From Ariolimax columbianus (Eukaryota > Mollusca > Gastropoda > Stylommatophora > Arionidae): a DNA stretch of 64,000 bases. Where the stretch lies: assembly GCA_036924085.1 (NCBI GenBank), contig JAVGWX010000007.1, positions 104,725,428 through 104,789,427 on the forward strand. The letters are read 5' to 3'. Shown here in pieces: positions 12,282 through 24,200 of this stretch; position 1 is the stretch's first letter, and every line of letters starts with the position of its first letter. Made by a program: the position numbers and the translations under genes. The notes under the pieces were generated by a model. It was not told the origin of the DNA, did not search any database, and saw only the letters and a list, made by a program, of their open reading frames with translations.

Positions 12282-15200
12282 GCGGCTTAATTTGACTCGC
12301 CAACACTGTAAAATGACTAAGAGCTCTTTCGTTGGGTCTAATAAGGAACGTGCGCTGAAATTAGACCCACGGAAGACAGGTCAGTCCTACCCTCTTAATG
12401 AAAAAGAGTTGCCACGGTAATCCTGCTTAACCCTAGAGGAATCGCAGGTTTCAGACACTTGGTCATTGACTGAATAAAAAGCCCTCTATTTGATTCGTTG
12501 GGTCTAATAGTGAACGGGTGCTGGTATTAGACCCTCGGAAGACAGGTCAGTTTTACCCTACAAATGACAGGGCGTTGCTACGGTAATCCTGCTCAATTCG
12601 AGAGGAGTCGCAGACATTTGGTCCACGTGCTAGGCATGCCAATAGTGCGAGGCTACCATCTGAGGGATTACGGTCGAACGCCTCTAAGCCGGAATCTCAC
12701 CCAAAATCTCAAAACCACTGCGATGGGAGGCTACGATATGGTTGGGACCTGGGGCTCCCGAATCAGACCGACGCGGTCAAACCGCAGAAAGAGGTATTTG
12801 GCGTCCGCTGATCAAAGCGGGCGGGAAGCTGCTCGATATTCACCCCATACGGCGATGAGGTGTGAAACCACTAGTAGAAGACTTAGTTCTCGGTCGGGGT
12901 GTCGTAAGCAGTAGAGCAGCAACCTCACTGCGAACTGTTGAGACTCAACCCTTGATCATGAGATATGTCCGCACACCAAGCGAACAACATCTCCGTGCCA
13001 TGGCCAGACTTGTCCCCTGGTTAAAGGCACTCCTGCCTCGCACTCTACCTCTGTCTGCTATCAGTCATCCCAATGGACGCAGAAAAGATGCAGTCCAGTG
13101 GACATTGCACCTCTGCCCTATTGTGACAACCTCCCAGGTGGCGGGGAATGCTAGGCGTGCCATCACTGCAGATGAGCCGAGAAAATAAAGGGAGCAAAGA
13201 GATACCTCACTCACATGCATATGCTACGTTTCTGGCAGGACGTGACGATCCTGGGACACAGACACACTGGACTGCCTCTCTTTCAGGATAGTACAAACTA
13301 GTACATAGTCCATCATATCATATCATTGCCACACCCTATAGACACGAGTAGGGAAGACTCGATAGTCCTGCAAGACAACTTCCCTAAGTGAGACAACTCT
13401 GACCAAAAACAACTGCTGCCTTGCAGATAGGCTGGGGACAGCCAAAGGTTAAGGAGGGCATCTCTACAGAAACACCTGTTGAAATCGGATGCACTGGGCC
13501 ACAGGCTTAACGAAACAGTGCAACGTATATTGCTGAATGATGACGGTACAACCTATCAGAAAAAAATAAAGGTTGACGTCTGACAGCGTACGAAGAAGAA
13601 GAAGAAGGAAACAAGAACAGCCAGACTGAAAAAGAAAGAAGAGACATAACCCTGAGGTACATAATGGAAAACTACACGAGCATGGAATGGACCCATGCAT
13701 ACACCGACGGTTCTGTAACAAACACAATACAGAACAGAGGGGCAGATGTATTCCTGAGCCTACCAAATGGTAGAAAAATAACACTGTCAGTGGCAACTGG
13801 AAAAATCTCAAGCAATTTCAGAGCAGAGGCACTGAGGGCTGTGGTAGAAGCAATGATGACAGGCGAAAGCAATGAAAGCCAGATAGTCCTGTTTACAGAT
13901 GCCCTGGCCGTAGTCACAGCACTAAAAAGCCAGAAAAATACTGAACTTAATGATTTAAGAGCAGTACTCGGTCAACTATGCTAGCAGTCCGCACCAAAAA
14001 GGGAGTAGTTGTACAGTGGGTTCCATGGCACTGTTACATCCAAGGCAACGAGGAAGCAGACAGACTGGCAAAAGAAGGTGCAAGACTACCACAACCAGAT
14101 TCTAGTGTGGCCTACAAAGAGTCCAAAAGGCTTATTAGGGCCAGATACATGGCCAAATGGGAAACAGAACATACTGGCTACACAAAAAACGGTGCCTATT
14201 ACCAGTTGAACAGAAGAGAGCAGGTCGTGGTCTTCAGACTCCGCACAGGCCACAACAGACTGAGGTACCACCTATTCAATAAACTGAAGATAGGTGCCAC
14301 TGACGAACGCACCTGTGGTACAGGGAAAATGACCGCTGAACATCTGTCCAACATACGAGGACCAGAGAAAGCACATGTGGCCATCACCAGTGGCAACACT
14401 AGACAAGCTCTATGGCAGTGTCGACAGCCCATGGATGACCGCTGCTTTCTTCAAAAAAATACAGGTTGACGTTTGACAGCATACGAAGAAGAGTCAGGAC
14501 CAGCTGCTCAAATAGGTGTGTGTGGGAGTTTTGTATTAATAGATAATCTGAACGTATGTTGTACACAGGACACCTTGTGAACGAGTATGTCCTGACGAGT
14601 TAAGCGAGTGTGGAGATCAACTAGGTGAGATCTAGATAGGTGTGTGATGTGTGTACGGCAATAGAACTGGGTTTTGGTAGTTGGGAATAACATCAATAGC
14701 TAATACTTAAAATTTCCACTTTAGTTTAATATTTATATTAACATATATATAATATATGAATATTTAGTTAAGATGATATGTATTGTATTGTGTTTCTAAT
14801 TTCACTACTCATATTCCTGGTATGAGTATTATATAATAAATATGCCACCTGCTGTGTGCTATATTATTTGCAGTGTGTGATAATGTTCTAAGTTAGAATA
14901 ACCCTAGGGCAAACAGTGGGATCTGCTACAATCCTACTAAATGTATCATGAGTCATCCTACTAAATGTATCATGAGTCATCTCACTATAAATATCATGAG
15001 TCATCCTACTAAATATATCATGAGTCATCCTATTAAATATATCATGAGTCATCTTACTAAACATCATGAGTCATCCTACTAAATGTATCATGAGTCATCT
15101 TACTAAACATATCATGAGTCATCTTACTAAACATATCATGAGTCATCTTACTAAACATATCATGAGTCATCCTACTAAATGTATCATGTCATCTCACTAA

Positions 15201-18200
15201 ACATATCACGAGTCATCTCACTAAACATATCATTAGTCATCCTACTAAATGTATCATGAGTCATCTTACTAAACATGAGTCATCCTACTAAATGTATCAT
15301 GTCATCTCACTAAACATATCACGAGTCATCTCACTAAACATATCATTAGTCATCCTACATAAACGTATCGTAAAGCTTGGAACATAACATTCAATTTAAA
15401 ATGTACATCTACGCCAACATTTGTTATATAATTATCTTTCAACACACAACTGAAAATCCACAAAACATGAATGCACATTTATAAAAATTTAAAAAATTTT
15501 TTTTTTTAAAAGGACACATTCCCCTATGATAAATGAAGATATGTCTGCGGCTCTTAATGCACTATCAATTAATGCAAGTACTGTATGTTGTGCGTATCAA
15601 CTATGGACCTCATGAAATTAACTAAGACAAAAATATATCTGTGCAGTCTACATAACATTTAACATCTCAATGAAAACAGGAGCATGCATTCAAGTGATAA
15701 GTTCATGTCAGATAATGGACACATTCCAACGGCACGTATGTATCAACAAATTATTGTACAACATTACAGTAGAACATGCCTGCCAGCCAACCAGGCAGCC
15801 AGCCAGCCAACCAACAAACCAGACGACACAGCTGAACAACTTAACAAAGGATTTACTTACATCTTTTTTTCTTCATTCATATCCATCTGGTCATCATAAT
15901 TGTCATGCTCATCCAGGTCACTTGTCTGGAAACAACATGATATACTATAGGGAAGTCATCAATTATTATGATATACTATAGCCAGGTCATCAATTATCAT
16001 GATATACTATAGGGAGGTCATCAATTATCATGATATACTACAGGGCAGTCATCAATTATCATGATATACTACAGGGAGGTCATCAATTATCATGATATAC
16101 TACAGGGCAGTCATCAATTATCATGATATACTATAGGGCAGTCATCAATTATCATGATATACTACAGGGAGGTCATCAATTATCATGATATACTACAGGG
16201 CAGTCATCAATTATCATGATATACTACAGGGCAGTCATCAATTATCATGATATACTACAGGGCAGTCATCAATTATCATGATATACTACAGGGCAGTCAT
16301 CAATTAACGTAATATTCTACAGGGAGGTCATCAATTATCATATTCTACAAGGAAGTCATCAATTATCATGATATTCTACAGGGCAGTCATCAATTATCAT
16401 GATATTCTACAAGGAAGTCATCAATTATCATAATATTCTACAGGGCAGTCATCAATTATCATGATAGTCTACAAGGAAGTCATCAATTATCATGATATAC
16501 TACAGGGAAGTCATCAATTATCATGATATACTTCAGGGAAGTCATCAATTAACATAATATTCTACAAGGAAGTCATCAATTATCATGATATACTACAGGG
16601 AAGTCATCAATTATCTTGTGTAGCAGATCTAGGATTTTCCTTCAGACTGCGGGTTAAGAGTTACAAAAACATCTAACACTTGGCGTCAAAACTTCAACAT
16701 AGCAAACACTAAAACCTGCGTTAACCATAAAACAAGATATTTATTACAAAAAGAATGTTACAACATGCTAAATAAACTAAACTAACTAAACATCAATGCA
16801 TCTTTCTAACCATGGAATGTTAGGAGGGGCTAAATGGAATCCTTGGAACTATCAAACCCAGTTCTGAAGTCTATCCTAATATAAAATGGAATCCCTGGAA
16901 CTATCAAACCCAGTTCTGAAGTCTATCCTAATATAAAATGGAATCCCTGGAACTATCAAACCCAGTTCTGAAGTCTATCCTAATATAAAATGGAATCCCT
17001 GGAACTATCAAACCCAGTTCTGAAGTCTATCCTAATATAAAATGGAATCCCTGGAACTATCAAACCCAGTTCTGAAGTATATCCTAATATAAAATGGAAT
17101 CCCTGGAACTATCAAACCCAGTTCTGAAGTCTATCCTAATATAAAATGGAATCCCTGGAACTATCAAACCCAGTTCTGAAGTCTATCCTAATATAAAATG
17201 GAATCCCTGGAACTATCAAACCCAGTTCTGAAGTCTATCCTAATATATATAAAACAAATCTTGTTCTATGCTGCTTAACTACTATCTTGTACAACAAATC
17301 CTGTGTGCCCCTTTGGTAGTTGTTTCTGATGTTGATCTCTGGCGGTCGTCGGTTCTGCGCTATGCAATGATAGCTTTCTTGCTACATTCATGTGTGTGCT
17401 CTTTGAGGCATACGATCAGTTGGATCTCTACCTCAACAGCCCGTCAAGAACTGTTGTCTACTGAAATGCCGCTGAGTATATAACTACAGTTTATCTCTCA
17501 CCCTCAACAGATCATCAGTGCTGACGACTGTGAAGGTTACAGATACGTTCTCCCAATTCTCATATTGCCTACAGGGAGTCCATCATTCGCACCTGTGAGC
17601 AAAAGTGCAATGAGGTGTATGATGTGATAACACCCATAAGCTATATCTCTCCAATCTATCCTCTGCCCACAATTTTCTAATTTATAGACCCCTAAAAACA
17701 AAGATGGCGGTGGTACTAGATACACTGTTCCTTCTGCTGACTGGTCAGCTGTCAATCTCATCTTGGCTACTCCCATCTTGAAATCCTATTGACTCATCTC
17801 TACCTGTCATTCTAAATGTGCCAGCCTGGTGAACCATTTCTAGTCTCTCAAATAACGAAGAGAAGTTTATAGGCCCTATCACACACCCCCCCCCCCCCCA
17901 ATTCTAAATCAATTTGACAATGCTGTTGTGTTGTCCCTAAATTTGCCAATGACCTCCTCAGTCAATTTTTTGCTCCATAAAAGAAACTTGTTTCTAGCCC
18001 TGATGTTTTTCCTGTTACCTACTACTCCCTGATACATAACATGCTTACACTTGATTGACAGAGCAAATCAAAATCCTGCGGTATTGTAAAAATGAGAATG
18101 TATTAAATGGTGCTACAATGTCAGCTGTATCATATTTTTTAAAGAATGGTCCGGAATCGTATCGCCCACTCGATAGACAAGAAGATTATCAAGGAACAAG

Positions 18201-21200
18201 TAAGTTTCAGTCAGGGAAGTTCACGTTACAGTCAATTTTTAAAAGTAATCAAGGACGCGTATAAATAGAGGAAGACCACAGGAATGGCTTTTATTGATCT
18301 AAGTGCAGCATATGACACAATAAACCACCAGAACCAGCTATATCCTATGACACAATAAACCACCAGAACCAGCTATATCCTATGACACAATAAACCACCA
18401 GAACCAGCTATATCCTATGACACAATAAACCACCAGAACCAGCTATATCCTATAACACAATAAACCACCAGAACCAGCTATATCCTATGACACAATAAAC
18501 CACCAGAACCAGCTATATCCTATGACACAATAAACCACCAGAACCAGCTATATCCTATGACACAATAAACCACCAGAACCAGCTATATCCTATGACACAA
18601 TAAACCACCAGAACCAGCTATATCCTATGACACAATAGACCACCAGAACCAGCTATATCATATGACACAATAGACCACCAGAACCAGCTATTTCACAATA
18701 AACCACCAGAACCAGCTATATTCTATGACACAATAGACCACCAGAACCAGCTATATCCTATGACACAATAAACCACCAGAACCAGCTATATCCTATGACA
18801 CAATAAACCACCAGAACCAGCTATATCCTATGACACAATAAACCACCAGAACCAGCTATATCCTATGACACAATAAACCACCAGAACCAGCTATATCCTA
18901 TGACACAATAGACCACCAGAACCAGCTATATCATATGACACAATAGACCACCAGAACCAGCTATATCACAATAAACCACCAGAACCAGCTATATTCTATG
19001 ACACAATAGACCACCAGAACCAGCTATATCCTATGACACAATAAACCACCAGAACCAGCTATATCCTATGACACAATAAACCACCAGAACCAGCTATATC
19101 CTATGACACAATAAACCACCAGAACCAGCTATATCCTATGACACAATAAACCACCAGAACCAGCTATATCCTATGACACAATAAACCACCAGAACCAGCT
19201 ATATCCTATGACACAATAGACCACCAGAACCAGCTATATCATATGACACAATAGACCACCAGAACCAGCTATATCACAATAAACCACCAGAACCAGCTAT
19301 ATTCTATGACACAATAGACCACCAGAACCAGCTATATCCTATGACACAATAAACCACCAGAACCAGCTATATCCTATGACACAATAAACCACCAGAACCA
19401 GCTATATCCTATGACACAATAAACCACCAGAACCAGCTATATCCTATGACACAATAAACCACCAGAACCAGCTATATCCTATGACACAATAGACCACCAG
19501 AACCAGCTATATCATATGACACAATAGACCACCAGAACCAGCTATATCACAATAAACCACCAGAACCAGCTATATTCTATGACACAATAGACCACCAGAA
19601 CCAGCTATATCCTATGACACAATAAACCACCAGAACCAGCTATATCATATGACACAATAGACCCCCAGAACCAGCTATATCATATGACACAATAGACCAC
19701 CAGAACCAGCTATATCACAATAAACCACCAGAACCAGCTATATCACAATAAACCACCAGAACCAGCTATATTCTATGACACAATAGACCACCAGAACCAG
19801 CTATATCCTATGACACAATAAACCACCAGAACCAGCTATATCATATGACACAATAAACCACCAGAACCCGCTATGTCATATGACACAATAAACCAACAGA
19901 ACCAGCTATATCATATGACACAATAGACCACCAGAACCAGCTATATCATATGACACAATAGACCACCAGAACCAAATATATCCTATGACACAATAAACCA
20001 CCAGAACCAGCTATATCATATGACACAATAAACCACCAGAACCAGCTATATTCTATGACACAATAAACCACCAGAACCAGCTATATCCTATGACACAATA
20101 AACCACCAGAACCAGCTATATCATATGACACAATAAACCACCAGAACCAGCTATATCATATGACACAATAAACCACCAGAACCAGCTATATCATGACACA
20201 ATAAACCACCAGAACCAGCTATATCCTATGACACAATAAACCACCAGAACCAGCTATATCCTATGACACAATAGACCACCAGAACCAGCTATATTCTATG
20301 ACACAATAAACCATCAGAACCAGCTTTATCCTATGACACAATAAACCACCAGAACCAGCTATATCATATGACACAATAAACCACCAGAACCAGCTATATC
20401 ATATGACACAATAAACCACCAGAACCAGCTATATCATATGACACAATAAACCACCAGAACCAGCTATATCCTATGACACAATAGACCACCAGAACCAGCT
20501 ATATTCTATGACACAATAAACCACCAGAACCAGCTATATTCTATGACACAATAAACCACCAGAACCAGCTATATCCTATGACACAATAAACCACCAGAAC
20601 CAGCTATATTCTATGACACAATAAACCACCAGAACCAGCTATATCCTATGACACAATAAACCAAAAGAACCAGCTATATCCTATGACACAATAAACCACC
20701 AGAACCAGCTATATCCTATAACACATGACTGGCCCTAAACAACCTCATCAAATGTCTCACGCAGCACAGGTGATTCTGTGTCACTTTAGAAGGGGAAACA
20801 AGACGATGGAACTACAAAAAAAACATCCTGGCAAAAGGAAGCTGCCTAGCACCTATGCACAGAAGTGACAAAATTAATGAATACTGACAACACAGCAGTA
20901 GCTGCCTATGAAAATGATTTTGAAGAGGTTGAGCACAAACTGGCAAGCTGCCTTGATGCCCTATATTACTACAAAAATCACCTCAAACCAAACCCCCAGT
21001 AAAACCAAAATATGTACTTTCCACCTCAGAAAGAAACTATAAATGTCAAGGACAGGAGCTAGAACACAGTATGACACACACACCCCCCACGTTTGTCAAG
21101 TTAGATCGCACACTGTCCTAGGCAACACACTGCCAGGAAACAGAACGAAAGATACTCGCAAAAATATCATCTGATAATTGACTGGCACAAGATGGAGAGC

Positions 21201-24200
21201 AAAGTCAGATGTTCTATGAACGTCAGCACTCACCCTGTGCTTCTATGTAGCTGAGTACTCCCCGCCAGTTTGGAACTACCCTGCACATATCAAACTGATT
21301 GATACAGTAATAAAGGACTGGCTGGATAGTTATAGGGTGCCTAAAACCTAGTCCAACTGGAAAAATATAGCCCATAGTAGGTGATAGCACCACCCGAGCC
21401 ATTAAGAAGTGTTGCATCAGAAACTGAGAGAGATATACAGGTGGATGACCCAAGCCATCCTATGTTTGAGCATCAGAAGCACAGAGAGAAACAGGTTGAT
21501 GACCAAAGGCATCCTATGTTTGGGCACCAGAAACAGGTCAATGACCCAAGGCATCCTATGTTTGGGGACCAGGTGATAGCGCCAGCCTGGTCTTGAGGAT
21601 CATTTATTCAACCTGTGACCGCACCACCTTGGTGTCCTGTCTGCTGCACAGCGATTTATGGATTGCCTGGGTCTTTTCCCCTCCTCTGCTCTTCCTACAC
21701 ACTAACCCTATATTATTGACAATGACTCGTACAATGAAGATTAACACACTGCAGTGACTAAACACAAAGTCTCTTGTTATACATAAGACGAGTAGAAAAG
21801 GAACTTTCATTGAACTCTCCTTACAACATAGAAAACATCAAACACTACACAACAACCTATTTTCTCCTTTCATTGAACTCTCCTTACAACAGACAAAATC
21901 TCAAACACTACACAACAACCTATTTTCTCCTTTCATTGAACTCTCCTTACAACACAGAAAACCTCAAACACTACACAACAACCTATTTTCTCCTTTCATT
22001 GAACTCTCCTTACAACACAGAAAACCTCAAACACTACACAACAACCTATTTTCTCCTTTCATTGAACTCTCCTTACAACACAGAAAACCTCAAACACTAC
22101 ACAACAACCTATTTTCTCCTTTCATTGAACTCTCCTTACAACACAGAAAACCTCAAACACTACACAACCACCTATCTTCCCCTTTCATTGAACTCTCCTT
22201 ACAACACAGAAAACCTCAAACACTACACAACAACCTATTTTCTCCTTTCATTGAACTCTCCTTACAACACAGAAAACATCAAACACTACACAACCACCTA
22301 TCTTCCCCTTTCACTGGGACTAAAATATGTTATGGCTGATTCTTGTCTTCTTGAACTAACTGTTCACTTGTGACTACATGACTACCTTTTTCCTAGTGAC
22401 TACATGACTACCTTTTTCATAGTGACTACATGACTACCTTTTTCCTAGTGACTACATGACTACCTTTTTCCTAGTGACTACATGACTACCTTTTTCCTAG
22501 TGACTACATGACTACCTTTTTCCTAGTGACTACATGACTACCTTTTTCCTAGTGACTACATGACTACCTTTTTCCTAGTGACTACATGACTACCTTTTCA
22601 ACTTAACTTAACGTCTTTATACTGGTTTAGAAGACCCTGCAGAGTCTGTATGCAACCAGTTACATTCACATCACCTTGCTCTAAAAGCTATGCTCATGCA
22701 TTAATTATGTATTAACTGTCCCTGCCTCCACTACCTCCCCTGGCAATGCATTCCAAGCAGACACCACTCTCTGACTAAAAAAATATTTCTTAATATCTAA
22801 TCTGGACCTCTCTTTAGTCAGCTTGTAGCTATGCCCTCGTGTTATTGTGGGTGGCTGTATTTTAAAAAACTTGTTATAGTCTAATTTATCCATTCCTCTG
22901 ATCATCTTATAAACCTTATTAAGTCACCACGAATTCTTCTCTCTTCGAGACACTGTAGGCCGGTTTTTCTGAGTCGTTCCTCATAGCTGTAATTCTGGAA
23001 TCCCTCTATCATCTTTGTCGCTATTTTTTGTATTCTTTCCAGCATGTTTATATTGCCTCTATGATAAGGATACATCACCTGTATACATGACTCAAATCTA
23101 GGTCTAACTAAAGCTTTATACAGTTTGACGATCACTTCCTTGCTCCTATGTTTAATATTTCTTTTTATCATACCTAACATTGCATTTGCCTTTTTCACCG
23201 CTACCTTAACTTGCTCACTCACCTTTCCTGTATGATCTATTATAACCCCTAGGTCCCTTTCCTTATCTATCTTTCTAATATTGTTTTCTCCCATTCTGTA
23301 ATTATGTTTCATATTGGATCTACCCATGTGGATGACTGTACATTTATCTACATTAAACTCCATTTGCCAGCTTACAGACCATTCTAGAATTTTATCTAAA
23401 TCCGACATCAATATATCCACTTCCGCTTTAGATGAGACACTACTGCATAGTTTTGTGTCATCAGCAAATTTTGCAATCATGGATCCCATATCAATGTCCA
23501 AATCATTTATATATATCAAGAACAAAATTGGTCCCAAAACTGAGCCCTATGGCACACCACTTTTCACTTCACACCACTCAGAGTACTCCTTATTTATGCC
23601 CACCCTCTGCCTTCTTCTCGTTAACCAATTTTCAATCCATTTGGCAACCTCCCCCCCTATTCCGTGTGATTTTAACTTTCAAAATAATCTTTGATGAGGT
23701 ACTCTATCAAAGGCCTTTGCAAAGTCTAGATAAATAACGTCCACTGGCTCCCCTTTATCTATGATTTTAGTAACCTCCTCCATGAATTCTAATAGATTTG
23801 TTAAGCATGATCTCCCTCTAGTAAACCCATGCTGACTATTTCTAATTAGATTAAATTTGTCTAAATGCATTACAATGTTTTCTTTGATTATTGACTCTAA
23901 CAATTTACAGACTATGCTCGTTAAACTCACCGGTCTATAATTTGCTGGATCTGATGTTTTGCCTTTTTTGAATAAGGGGATCACTCCTGCATCTTTCCAA
24001 TCTCGTGGAACAATCCCTTTTGTAAGTGATTGAGAACATAATATAGCCAATGGTTTTGCTAGTTGGTCTCTAATTTCATACAGCAATTTTGGATGAATAC
24101 CATCTTGACCTGGACATTTATTCACTTTCAACCCCTCCAATTTTTTAAAAACCATTTCCTCTTAATCCTGCTGTATCCATGTCTCTTTAAAAAATATCTA

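Larger units (their letters stand above)
10491..13606 (+). mobile_element. rRNA-headed chimeric retroelement with 13-bp target-site duplication
   Basis: The 13-mer ggaaacaagaaca is present at 10478-10490 and again at 13607-13619, and the LINE frame continues across. The uninterrupted LINE relative at 33661-34728 has the motif once. Between lie, in order: GC-rich presumed 5' ETS, 18S rRNA positions 1 to about 1220, the 3' end of 28S (its first part twice), an unrecognised module, a core shared with a tRNA-headed SINE, and ggttgacgtctgacagcgta followed by cgaag(aag)n, the 3' tail of the host LINE family. These features support target-primed reverse transcription of a chimeric RNA by that LINE. 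ITS1, 5.8S, ITS2 and most of 28S are absent. Confidence 0.9.

Noticed and set aside
11077..12965. A functional rDNA unit
   Set aside because: 18S lacks its 3' third, there is no ITS or 5.8S, 28S is only its 3' end, and a target-site duplication flanks the block.
12564..13188. Open frames of 108-116 codons over the 28S end
   Set aside because: They overlap rRNA sequence and carry no protein similarity.
1..17250. CRISPR arrays
   Set aside because: Arrays have no unique spacers between conserved repeats; they are head-to-tail minisatellites in an animal intron.
21774..22373. 199-codon frame of 21-residue repeats
   Set aside because: Produced by the 63-bp period of the array; ends are unrelated intron sequence.
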